This document shows positions 9,640-20,335 of a DNA stretch of 64,000 bases, in pieces. Source of the DNA: Irpex lacteus. Taxonomy: Eukaryota; Basidiomycota; Agaricomycetes; Polyporales; Irpicaceae. Where the stretch lies: positions 1 to 64,000 of the forward strand of contig MQVO02000001.1 in assembly GCA_001986395.2 (NCBI GenBank), in the 5' to 3' direction. The notes under the pieces were generated by a model. The model made no database searches. It was given only the letters and a program-made list of their open reading frames with translations, and was not told the DNA's origin. Position numbers and translations under genes: made by a program. Positions within the stretch are counted from its first letter, which is position 1, and every line of letters starts with the position of its first letter.

Positions 9640-9712
9640 ACAGTACAGTCAATACATGTGTTTGAATACTAATTGCCTGCTTGAATCATATATATTCTTT
9701 TCTATAGCATGC
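9640..9712 (+). repeat. Terminal fragment of the dispersed element
   Basis: CAGTCAATACATGTGTTTG, then GAATCATATATATTCTTTTCTATAGCAT in parts, matches the right end of the 411-bp repeat in a diverged form, including the conserved CTTTTCTATAGCAT end. Confidence 0.6.
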
Positions 9713-9911
9713 AATCTTATCTATATTGCTTATCTTATCTGTCCTACAGTTCAGATAAGAAATCTGATTGAATGACATCTCAACATCTGAAGTATTACAT
9801 AATCATTCTGTGGGAAATAGTGCCAGCTCACAGATAATAAGCAAAATGTGGCACCATTACTTTAAGCTTACCTGCCCTAAATTAGGTGGTCTGTGCACAC
9901 TTCTGAAACTC

Positions 9912-9918
9912 TATATAA
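9912..9918 (+). promoter_or_regulatory. TATA box upstream of the small spliced gene
   Basis: TATATAA in CTCTATATAAGCTCTC, 247 bases before the proposed ATG at 10165, with a CT-rich leader between. Could instead belong to an unrecognised LTR. Confidence 0.35.
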
Positions 9919-10164
9919 GCTCTCATTGGACATGTTCTCATCTCTCATCTGCATCCCTCAGCTGTGATTGAGCTAGTACACCACATAAGTCTCCCTAGTC
10001 ATTGATAGCCTTGTACTATCCTTCACCAATCATCTACTCTGAAGTTCTTACTTCACATTAGTCCTCAATCAAAGTCAGTTGTCATCTCTTTTGATGTCTC
10101 TCTACTCACATCTCTATTTCTATTCAAAGTTCCTATCTCTGTGACTATTCCTGAGCAAGTGAAT

Positions 10165-10428
10165 ATGACAGAAGTCAATGTCAATGTGCCAGTGAGTTTG
10201 TGACAGAACAACAGAAGCACACCACTGACATCATTTCATTTGAAGCTTACCAAACCTGCTCCAGTTTGTCTGTGTATCACTCATGGTAACATCAATGTCA
10301 CACTTGATGTGACCATTGCAGGCACAAAAGCTGGGCTGCAGGTCCATGTGAACAAGTCTGTTGACGTGACCATGGCTGAGCCAGAGCCTGAAGATGTAGA
10401 GATGACAGATGGCACAGCCAATAATTAG
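10165..10428 (+). CDS. Small hypothetical protein, two exons, 69 aa
   Basis: Proposed exons 10165-10191 and 10246-10428, joined by a 54-nt intron with donor GTGAGT and acceptor TTGAAG, in phase. The product is short, with alternating Val/Asn/Thr motifs (NVTLDVTIAG, VHVNKSVDVT) that suggest beta strands, and an acidic end (EPEPEDVEMTD). No signal peptide. I do not recognise it. A TATA box and CT-rich leader lie upstream. It could be a gene, or the start of a lost retroelement Gag; the upstream exon of nine codons is weak evidence by itself. Confidence 0.3.
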
Positions 10429-10674
10429 AATGAGGTAAATCCTTCAGCTACTGTCCTACACAATGTTTAGTAACTGAAGCTTATAGTAGATCTAGGTTCA
10501 CACACTAGGTAGAATGGTTTTGGTCAATAACAGTAGAGACAATGATCTGAGCTTGCATTAACGTACATTTTCATCAATACAACTTAATATCTTTTCCTCA
10601 TAAACTGTCGGAATTTCCATCTACATGCTGTCATGCACCAGAGTCCCGAGACTAGAGCAATTACCACACAACCA

Positions 10675-10960
10675 CTCCACAGCCGGCTGAGCCGACCATC
10701 TCGAGCAGCTGCACTTGAGCAGACAGGAATTCCGACTCGGCTCTGCTCGACACCTCTAAGGAAAACCGAGCGCCCGGTGCACTCGAGAGATTGACACTCA
10801 GATACAGTATGGTCGGCTAAGCCGGCCATCTTGCAACTCGAGCAGTTGTGCACGAGATTGGCGGAATTTCCGGCAGCGCGACCACTAAGGTGGGCGAGCA
10901 AGCCCGGGCATTCGCGCCTACTCGCAGGTGCCATATCACCGGCTAAGCCGGCCACCTTCG
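10675..10960. repeat. Dispersed copies of the CCGGCT-N-AGCCGG palindrome
   Basis: Variants GCCGGCTGAGCCGACC (near 10681), GGTCGGCTAAGCCGGCC (near 10811) and ACCGGCTAAGCCGGCCACC (near 10936) recur outside the satellite. Here the middle base and orientation differ from the 9.1-9.5 kb array. Confidence 0.65.
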
Positions 10961-13238
10961 CCTCTCGTCTCGTCAAGTGTCGAGAGAGAAGTGAGAGGTG
11001 CGTGAACTAATGACGTGCGTCAGACATAGCGAGTATATACAACATTATTGATGCAGCGGTGTACCATTACGAATACACTGTACAAACCGAGCGTATGCCT
11101 CGTCAGACGGCTACACTCCCATATCGCATCGCGCGTCGCGCCTCCAGCGTAAATGGTACGCGTCCGCCGTATCCGGGCGCAGCTGCTCAGACTCGCCCAC
11201 AATCGAGCGGGCGACACGCGTAACAGTCGGAGATGCCGTCTGCTAGACGTTGGATAACGCAGGCGTAAGCGTAGGTGACGGCGCGCGCCGCGAGCGACCT
11301 GTCGATAGCTAAGTAGCTCACTACGGTCATGAAATAGACGTCCGATTGCGGATGCGGAGACGTTGTGCGTTGAGCATGCTGGCGTAGCGTGCGGACTCAG
11401 GGGACTCTGTCGGAGAGGAGTAGGGATATCATGTCAGCTTGGTTGTTGTCTGGAAGAGCGCGAAAGAAGAGGGCGAGAGGGCGACGAGGGCAACGCAGAC
11501 GACGAGGGCGACGAGGGCGTCGGGGGCGTCGGAGAGACGAATGCATGTAATGACATGGGATAACGCCGGGGTGCCAACGAACGGGACCGTGCCAGAATGC
11601 GACGCCATGAGGGTGGACGAGAGAACGAACATCGCATGTGACGGAACGGGAGGAGTGCGGAGGAGAATGGAGATAATAAAAACAAAAACGAATAACGGCA
11701 TGTGAAGCGGAATGGCGAGAGCAGGAGGACGCGACGTGAATAGAAAGGTACTACTTACTAGGCTTCGACTAGGCCCTTTCCTCAAACGACCCGACACCTG
11801 TACCTCCTACTCCCTTGCTTGTCGACGAAAGTTTGGAAATAATAAACTGAGACCGGAGGGAAGAGGGGTTTGAGAGACGAACGAGAAGAGGGTTGAGAAG
11901 GACCGAGGTTGTTGAGGTGAAACAACGTTGGGCGAGAGTGTAAGCGGACGTCGATGTCGATGTGGATGCGCGATGACTAGTAGTGCTGACGGTACATTGT
12001 GTCGAGTCGTGTTGTGTTGTGTGGTGCCATTGATGTTTGCCTACGGTGGGACGAAGAGGAGAAAACGGAGAGGAAGGTCGTGGTCGAAGTCGGAGAGGAA
12101 GGTGACGCCAGTGGTCGTGGATAGAGCAGTCCGCGGCCAGAACTACACAATCTTCAACGAGATGAAGACCTCCTTGCAGTGAGCGGTGAGGATACTCGCT
12201 CATTCATCCTAAACGTGACAGGGACGATACTGTAGTCGTGTTAGCTGACAGACGTACGACACGCTGAGAGCGTACGTACTTTCGAACGTGAACTACATTT
12301 TGCTCATCGTTCGCCTCGTCCATCCATTCCGTCACATCCAACTCAATTGAGGCTGAAGTTACATCGAGGGGTGCAGGCCATGTCGTCGGGTGTTGAGGGC
12401 ACGATGTCAAGCGAAGAGGTAGTCGTTGATCGTAGTAGGAGGCAAGCAAGATGATGAGAGGAGACTTTTGTCAGCGCAACCGTAGTCGTAGTCGTAGTGG
12501 CGTTCAGATAGTCTCAAAGTCGAGGTTGGCCATGGTGCCCGATGGGTCATTCCAGTAGACGAGAGAAGACATTGAGGTCATGATCAAGGACGATGAGATG
12601 CGTGAAGCACAGCAGGTAGCGACCTAATCTCAGGATAGAGGTTGGTCGATGGTGGAAGGAGTGAAGGCGACGCGAACGGCGACGGCGACGAGGCACGGAC
12701 AAATGTTGTCGAAGGGTCCGTGTACACCGCCATCGTTGTTCGTCTCGCTGCTGCTGCTGCTATGTCGGACGTTGTCAAAAGAGTACCGAGTGGGTGTGCC
12801 GCCGTGTCCTTGGTATATGTCCAGGTCGCACTCGAGCTACCGATTGGAATGCGAACGACCATGGGTTTGACCTTGTCATGGTGTTCGTTGTAGTGAGAAC
12901 GCCTGAGCGAATCGTACGTTGAGTAACGTTGAGTACGAGCTACTGAGCATGGTTATGTTAGAAGAACGAGGTCGTCTGTGTCTGAGTTTCACTTACCAGT
13001 GAGACATGAGTCGAGGAGACCGTCAAACCCGAGGAGTTGGTGAAGGCTGTGGCCAGAAAGCGTGCACGAGATCAAAGATTTCAGTGGTGGTGGATTGCAG
13101 TGGATGGATGTGCCTGAGAAGGAGTGATCTCGAGAACACTGAACGTGTTTTGTCCATGAACGAGATCGCTCGCCCGATCTCTACACTACGCACTTACCGC
13201 TCATTTCCAAGCAGAACATCCCTTTCGCCACGACGACC
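10961..13238. other. GC-rich stretch without a supported gene
   Basis: Open stretches on both strands are short, overlap one another and consist of low-complexity Arg/Gly/Ser/Thr runs, for example over the GACGAGGGCGACGAGGGCG repeats near 11500. The last few hundred bases before 13239 must hold the AVL9 promoter; no clear TATA box is seen there. Confidence 0.45.
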
Positions 13239-16200
13239 ATGTCTTCCTCTGAAGAAGCCCAACCTCTCGACGCACACAATTCCCACTTCCTCATCCACCC
13301 ACCACAAGAACAACAACACACCAACCACGCAGATCACGACGATGACGACGAACCCGAATACGATCACTCAGAAGACGGAGACACGGCCTCCCAGCGGTCC
13401 ATCTCGCTCTCCTCGCCATCTCACACGAGACCGACATCCACTCATGAACATCTGGCAGTCAACACCGACGACGCTCACGACACCGAAGCACCCGCATCTG
13501 CTATAACGCCCGTGACGCTGATACGGCAGGGTCTGTCAAGTACGAACCGCGACTCGCATACGTATACGGTCGACACCGACTTTAGCTCTGACCATGACGC
13601 GGACGACCGGAGTTTGTTCATGCGGAGGTTGGAGGACTCGGAGAGTCCGATCTCGAGTGTTGCGCCGTCTTTGCACGAACATGATGACAAGGAGAACGAG
13701 CACAAACACGAGCAGGAGAAGGAGCACGCGAAGGATCAAGCGAAACTAGCAGACGTACTCTCCGCCGCTCCGACGTTCGAAGGCAAAGCCATCGACGTAC
13801 CACCCACCGGCAAGTCGATCGGCACAGGCTTTGGCAGCACGCCGTCAACACCAGCCACCCCACCCACCGCCTCGTACCCGCCTCCCCCACTCCAGAAACC
13901 CGACTCAAGAGGGAGCGTCGCTTCTTTCGCGTCGAGCTCAACGTCGTACTCGAAGAAGGCGCGTCCGGAGAGTGTGCTCGTGAACCATGACGGGCCGATC
14001 GTGCTTGGTATTGCGTTGGTTGACTTTAACCATCTTGTGAGTCCTTTTCTCTCTTCCATTGACGTGTGGTGAGGTGTGTGTGTTTATGGGGTGTTGTGCG
14101 GTGTGGTAGGTTGGACCGAAGATCGAGTTCTCGAAGGGGGAGGTGTTTGAGGACGAGGAGATTGCGAAGATTCTGCCGTTCCTCGCGTTGCCTGATGGTG
14201 CGCACTTGGTACGTCTTTCTCTTGACTCTGCTTCGTCGGTTTGCTCACGTATTCTTGTTCTTGCTCATCTCGCCCGCTCACCCGTTGCTACTCACTTATG
14301 CTCTCATTCTCTTGCATGACGAACTACTCGCTTCGCACGACGAATATCGCACTCACCCCTGCCCTCGCGCGGCCCACTCACTCACCCTTCTCATCTTTAC
14401 CACGAACCTCGGCCCCATCGCTCACTCGCCCATCGACTCCTCCTCTCGCACTCGTACCCCCACCTGCTGAACTCACCCACCTAACTTCCGCGTCCACACG
14501 TCCGCACGATGAACCTGCCGGACGACCCTCCATCCAAACACTGTGCGACCGCCCAAACGCTACACAAACTGCTACACGGATGCACTCACCAGACCGTGGA
14601 AGACTACTCGTATTTCCATCTCGTCCCGCCGTCGAGCAAGCCGACGACTGTGTTTGGTATCTCGTACGTACGCTCTCTTTTAATCTCTCCTCCTTCCTCT
14701 ATTACACGCGCTCCTCTCTTGCTTCCCTCCAAACGTCGTTCCCTCGCCTCGATTGCCCACGCCATATACTCGCGTATACGCCCTTCCTCGTCGCATACAC
14801 GTCGTCCACATGTTGAGCGCGGTACTCACCTCTCCGAGACACGCGCATACACACAACGCGAACCATACCCATTCATTCCCTCGCACACACACCGTCATCT
14901 CTCATTGACCCTCCATCTATACGTCCCCACATACACCCAACGTTCCTCCCTCCATTTCCTCCCTCCCTCCACCTACGTCGCCCGTTCTGTGAACCTCACA
15001 TACTCACCATTGAACGTCACAGATGTAATCGACAGATCCGCACGGCAGACCTCCTCGTCAAGGAACAAGACATGACGCGTTCGACGGTGCAGAAGGCGGT
15101 TGTCGTGTTGGCGAGTAAACCGGTGTTTGGGCCTATACGGTGCGTCGTATGTCTACTTTCATGTAGGCTCTACGTGCTTACGGGAACGTCTCTCCCTCGT
15201 CGCGCTGTCTCCTCTCTCGTCGCACTATGATACATACGACACGCCTCTCTCACGAATCCACTCTTCGATCGTCCCTCTTGGACTCACGTTCTCCCATGCA
15301 ACACGACACGACACAGAGACCGTCTCGGCGTCGTCACCAAAGCCCTCTTCGCCCAACGCGACTTCACAGACATGTCAATACTCGAAGACTTCCACACAAG
15401 TTTAGAGCTGGGGTTAAGGAGCCAGTTAACAGAGAGCGGGCTGTACATGGGTGAGTCTTCGTGTGCTGTTTCGTCGTGGTGTTGAATCGAGCGGGACGGA
15501 CGCAGGGACTAGTTTGTGAGTGGTGTTTGCTTGTCGTCCGTCGTTCTTGAGGAGCTGACGTGTTATGGGTATCGTTGCGGTGGTGGTGGTGGTGCTGGGG
15601 AATAGGCGGGAGCTGGTACATATGTTTAGGCAGCGGACCCTTGTGTTGCTCAAGGCTTTGATGCTACAGAAGAAGGTACGCCTCGGCTCTCTTCCCCTCC
15701 TTCCACGAAACTCACCATCTCTCATCCCTCATTGTACTCTCTATCAATCTTCTAACCCCACATCTCACAACTCACCTCATCCCACCTCGCAGATAATGCT
15801 CTACGGCCACCCCGTCGAGAAACTCTGCACCTACCAATACTCCCTCGTCACCCTCGTACCCGGCCTACTCCAGAACCTCGACGACTGCGGGTCTCCGCCC
15901 CTCGCTTCAAGGGCGGGTAGACTCGAGAAACCGACGGAGCTGAAGACGAGCGACCCGAAGAGTATGATGAAGTTTGTTGGGCTGCCGTTGGATTTGTTTG
16001 GGCAGGTGAGTGGTCGTTCGTCCTTTGTTTACTCGGTGATGAGTGGGTGGTGGTGGTGGTAGAGGAGTGCTGATATACGTCTGCTTGTTTGTCCGTAGGA
16101 CTCGTTCTTCCAACCGTATCTGCCGCTACAGCAGCTCGATATGTTGAAGGACACGAGTAGCTGGTTGTGTGGGACGACGAACTCGATAGTGACGCAGCAG

Positions 16201-17692
16201 AAAGAAGTTGACTTGCTCGTTAACGTACGCAATTTGATTCTTATCTCACTCGTTTCACTTGAACTCATTCCTTTTCCCCGGTCGCTTGTAGGTCGAGACA
16301 GGGGCATTCGAGTTCCGAAATCCGATGGTCGAACGAGCGGCGGGTTTGACGGCGGCGGATCGAAAGTGGATGGACGACGTCGTGAAGGATGTGAATGATA
16401 GCTGGGAGGGTGACGTGACAGGCACACCCACGATACAGTAAGTTTTCAGTTTATGTATGATCTGCCGCTTAAGATTGACCTATAGGTACAGATTCAAGGG
16501 TAGTGACGATTATTTGAGGCAGAAGGTGTGTGTCTTTTGACGGTCGTGGTGAGCTGAAAAATGAGGCTGAGCGGGTGTACGACAGTTCGAGGAGTATATT
16601 CTGGGTGCACTGGCCTCCGTGAAGTACTCGAACTTTTTGGCGAAGGGGCAGAGTAATGGTGTGGTTATAGCAGACGGTGCTGGTACGTTCGTACAATCTT
16701 ATTTACTTGGATTTAGCTCATGGCTGTACGATTCCAGGAAACCCGAACGCGATACAAGACTTCAACATGCTCTGGATTTCGGAGTTCAAGAAGACGAAGG
16801 CGTACGAAGTTTGGGATCGCGTTACGGATCCGCTTCTGTTCGATATCGTCGAGCCACGGTGAATATGTTTTATTTCCTCTACGTGAACAATATTCTTACA
16901 TGCCACATCTGTCCTAGACATCCGTGCACGGATAAACCCTCTGTCGTCGCCGACATCGGCATACGGCTCGCCGAGGGCATCAACGACCTCAAGCTCGACC
17001 AACAGCTCGACTCAACGCGCGACGCGATCCAACGAACGTTCACCGCAGGCTCAACCAACTTCTTCAAAGCCGTCGAGGGTGTCCGTGGGCGGTGGATGCA
17101 ACGAGCGACCAGCTCGCCGAACGCAGAGGGAAGCTCTAGCGGGTACTTGTCCACTACGACGGGCGACACCACGAAGTCTGACGCGAGCAGCGTCAAGTCA
17201 GGCAGCTCACGGCCTCCCAGTACACACGTCACACCGGACACCTCACCCCAAGTTCCCGCTGCGCAACCGAAAGGCATGCGCCCGCTCAGTCTCGTCGGTG
17301 GACGAGGCATCAACCTCCCATCTGAGACCCCACCACCGCCTGTACCGGAAATTAGGCCGTCGTTGAGCTCGTGGGGATCAGGTATCACGTCGTTCTTCGC
17401 CTCGCGTGCTCCCAAGGCCACGACTGCGACAACGTCGACGTCACCACCTGTCAAGGCGTCGACGCCGCCTCGAGCTGGGTCGCCCGCGCCGTCGGTAGCG
17501 TCGAAGTTGGGGAGCGTGGATCATGGGATCGAGGAGCTCAAGCCGCGAAATTTGGACGAGATATATGGATCTGCGGGGTCGAGTGCGAGGTCGTCGGTTG
17601 GTTCGGGGTTGGATGCTGGTCGGAGGGCTTCGAAGCAGGAGAGTACTACACGAGAATCGTTAGAGTCGTCGGGACCTGGCTTTGCGTTGTAA
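13239..17692 (+). CDS. AVL9: AVL9/DENN-domain protein of the late secretory pathway, 14 exons, 938 aa
   Basis: Exons 13239-14036, 14110-14208, 14593-14663, 15023-15139, 15317-15450, 15506-15515, 15606-15675, 15793-16005, 16099-16224, 16292-16437, 16486-16525, 16586-16682, 16738-16858 and 16918-17692 join in phase with GT-AG ends and give 938 residues. The first 250 residues are acidic and Ser-rich. The DENN region begins IVLGIALVDFNHLVGPKIEF and continues FLALPDGAHL, EDYSYFHLVPP, TVFGISCNRQI, STVQKAVVVLASKPVFGPI, FAQRDFTD, ESGLYMGTSLRELVH and KLCTYQYSLV, all hallmarks of Avl9. The C-terminal 250 residues are Ser/Pro-rich. Avl9 acts in exocytic transport at Golgi and post-Golgi membranes; DENN proteins usually regulate Rab GTPases. 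Exon 6 is only 10 nt. Introns 2 and 3 are unusually long (384 and 359 nt), so a small extra exon there cannot be excluded. Confidence 0.93.
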
Positions 17693-18185
17693 TTAATTGT
17701 TTTGTTTTCTTGTTCGTTGGTGCTATCGACGTTCGCGGGAATGGTGCATGGATGGTTTATTGTAGCTATATTATATAGGAGTGGGAATACATCGAATGAA
17801 TGAATGCATGAGTATTCGTGCAATGTAAACTGGACATAAGCGAGCACTGAACATATTCGTTCCTCGACATGAGCTTACATGCGAACGTCGATTGGAGAGA
17901 CGCAAGCACACGACCTCCCCCACTGATCTTTGATATAATGTCTGAGCCACAACCCCTACCAACGCCTCCGAGTCGAGTACGAAGACCTCCTTCCTTGGTG
18001 CGTTGAATTCCATCCGTCCGAATTGGCATGACTACTTATTTACTACTGAGTACGAACCATAATAGTATCATACTTACAAGGTATATACCATCACCACGAC
18101 GCATCCTCAGCGATTGTCGAGCACGGAGATTTGGAAAGAGCACCCTAGATCCACTTCGCCCATCCACCCCATCTCCAACATCCTT
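17693..18185. other. Intergenic, between convergent genes
   Basis: Holds the 3' flanks of AVL9 (plus) and of the next minus-strand gene. No further gene or repeat is seen. Confidence 0.6.
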
Positions 18186-19273
18186 CTACACCCCCGACAA
18201 AGCCTGCGTCTGCACACCCCTCTCCCGCTCGTCCCCCTCCAACGCCCCCGCCCTCTCCTCCATTCTTCCCGCAACCCGTCGCAACACCTCATCCTCCATT
18301 AACTCGGGATGCCGTCGAAACGACTCGCGCACGAGTTCCTCCAGCGCAGAGGTGTAGTCTACGTATTTGAGGAAGTGGGCGCGGGAGGCGTCGAGGTGGG
18401 AGAGTGTTGCTTGACTTGCGATATGGGCAACTGGTCGTATGTCCGAAAGAAGTGGTGGTAGAGGTGCGAGGTTGGAATAGCGGGAGGATCACTGGAGGGC
18501 TGATGCGTCGGCGTGGTACGCAGCGGCGATGCATTACTATCACCCATGTTTGCCTCAATACTCGTGGAAGTCACGATTTGTTGAATTTGTTGACTTGGGC
18601 TAGCAATGCTACTAGTACTGGCAGCTGGAACTGTCGTTTTCTTAATCTCGTGGTAACGGTGATGGTCACTGTCATCCCATACATCACAAGAAATTCGTTC
18701 TGTTGTCCTCCTCCCTTGCCGGAGAAACTCTGCTTCATTAGATAGATTTGAGACCTCGGCGATTGGTTGAGCTGTGAATGCCAATGACCGGTGAATGGTC
18801 GTCAGGATAACAAAATCTCTCGATATTCCGCATCGAGCTTATTTACCTGTGTGTGCTCTCATAGGCAACGCACCAGGCCCATCCTCCTCTTCCGGCTCAG
18901 TAATACACATGTCCTCGTCGTGCTCCTCAGTCCACCTCAGATATTCGTCGTACGTCGTCTCTGTACCCCACAGACGTGAATCCGCCTCGCGTGCGTCCAG
19001 CCACTTTTCCCAAGTGGTACTGTTGACCCTCCACAGCGAGCGGTTGACGAGTTCTCTGTTCTCATCCAACCATTCACACAACTCCTCCAGCGAGCTGTAC
19101 CCTGGATATGAAATTGAGAGCGTGAGATCATATGATAGGTGAGATATATGGCATACGCACGTAGGTGTTGTGGTACCTTGAATATCTTCATCCCAGTCTG
19201 GAGGGTCCGGTCGGTATGCCGTGTTCTGAGGTGAAGGCCGTGGGGAGCCGAAGGGATTGGCTTCGTGACACGA
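18186..19273 (-). CDS. Hypothetical protein, at least four exons, 5' end unresolved
   Basis: Exons on the minus strand: 19273-19177, 19101-18847, 18771-18544 and 18430-18186, joined in phase by short introns. The product starts in ..PFGSPRPSPQN, then has a Trp-rich, acidic block (SSLEELCEWLDENRELVN and TWEKWLDAREADSRLWG, then YDEYLRWTEEHDED). A Ser/Thr/Gln-rich linker follows, and a helical C-terminus (DYTSALEELVRESFRRHPEL, then MEDEVLRRVAGRMEERA). I do not recognise the family. The last intron (18543-18431) was chosen because it joins two protein-like frames in phase; its donor GTGATA is weak. No ATG lies in the first exon, and a stop codon precedes its acceptor, so at least one more exon must lie upstream of 19273. 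Confidence 0.55.
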
Positions 19274-19783
19274 CTGTTGTTACCAAGTATTACGGGGACG
19301 CTGAGTAATATGCTACGCCGTCTAGTACAATTGACACCTTATCATTTTACCTCACCGCGTCGACCGCGAGGTCACTCAACGCCTACGTACCAAACGAGGT
19401 CTTGAAATCTCGCGAGCACAGTGATGTACCCCGCAGACCATGCATCGCAAACCGTATTGATGTCCTGACATGCGACTTCCGGCTCTTACGAAGAAAGCAT
19501 ATGGCAAGCGTTTCCAAGCGACTAGATATTAAGCAGTAAACTAGGCAAACCTAAGGCATCTCGAGCGACGAAACAGTGAGTGACGCTGTGGGGACAGGGC
19601 TTGAGATGATAACGTCGGCGTCTTAGCCATCGTAATAAACCTAAGCAGATGTCGGTCAGAGATGTGGTATACATTGGAGAGAATTGTCCTTGAACAAGGT
19701 CGTTTGGAGGAAGCTTTCCGACCAAATAAGCTAACATCTATGAAGCGATAACTATCAGAGTATTGAACAATAAACAGAAGTGG

Positions 19784-20335
19784 TCTTACGTACCAGTCAG
19801 ACGAGGTTCAAGCTATCCGATCCATCCTATCCGGAACTGCTGAACAGAGTTTGAGGGGTGTCATACAAGCCTTCGCGTGCTGCGACGGCAGTAACATTTG
19901 TTGACGACTATTGCTGTGCGCACAAAGAGTGGGAACCTCATCGCGACGAGATAGCGTCCGTAGAACGTAAGTAACTTAGCACAACCCTATAAGGAGTGCG
20001 AGATACGAACGAATGAATGGCCGCATTAGCTCATGCAAAAGTCGTCTTACATACCTGAGGTTCGAACTAGGTATCCGACTCAACCTTTCCAGAGCCAGTG
20101 AACAAGGTTCGAGGGATTCCATCTACACCCTGCCGTGATGCAAAGGTGATTTCACTTACTGACGGATATCACTATGCGCACAAAGGGTGGAAACTTCATC
20201 GCGACGAGATAGTGTCCGCAGACTGTAACTCAAAAATTGACCCTATAAGAAGCGCAAACTACGGACATGTGCAGGCCACATCAGCTCGTCATATCAGCCT
20301 GTCAATAAAAGAAAGGGTGTTTGACTTACCAGACA
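19784..20335. repeat. Diverged tandem duplication, unit about 260-280 bp
   Basis: 19784-20044 and 20045-20322 share, in order, CTTAC(G/A)TACC, GAGGTTC(A/G)A, GCGCACAAAG(A/G)GTGG(A/G)AAC, TCATCGCGACGAGATAG(C/T)GTCCG and AACCCTATAAG/GACCCTATAAG. A third CTTACC starts at 20323. On the minus strand each unit edge reads like a splice donor (GGTACGTAAG, GGTATGTAAG, GGTAAGTC). This may be a decayed gene with duplicated exons; no continuous frame survives. Confidence 0.6.

Noticed and set aside
9912..10560. Solo LTR of a second retrotransposon
   Set aside because: A TATA box and a leader-like stretch are present, but no TG...CA borders, second copy or target duplication was found.
14241..15075. Two plus-strand open frames of 191 and 188 codons
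   Set aside because: They cover AVL9 introns 2 and 3, are Ser/Thr/Pro-rich low-complexity translations, and break the conserved DENN sequence.
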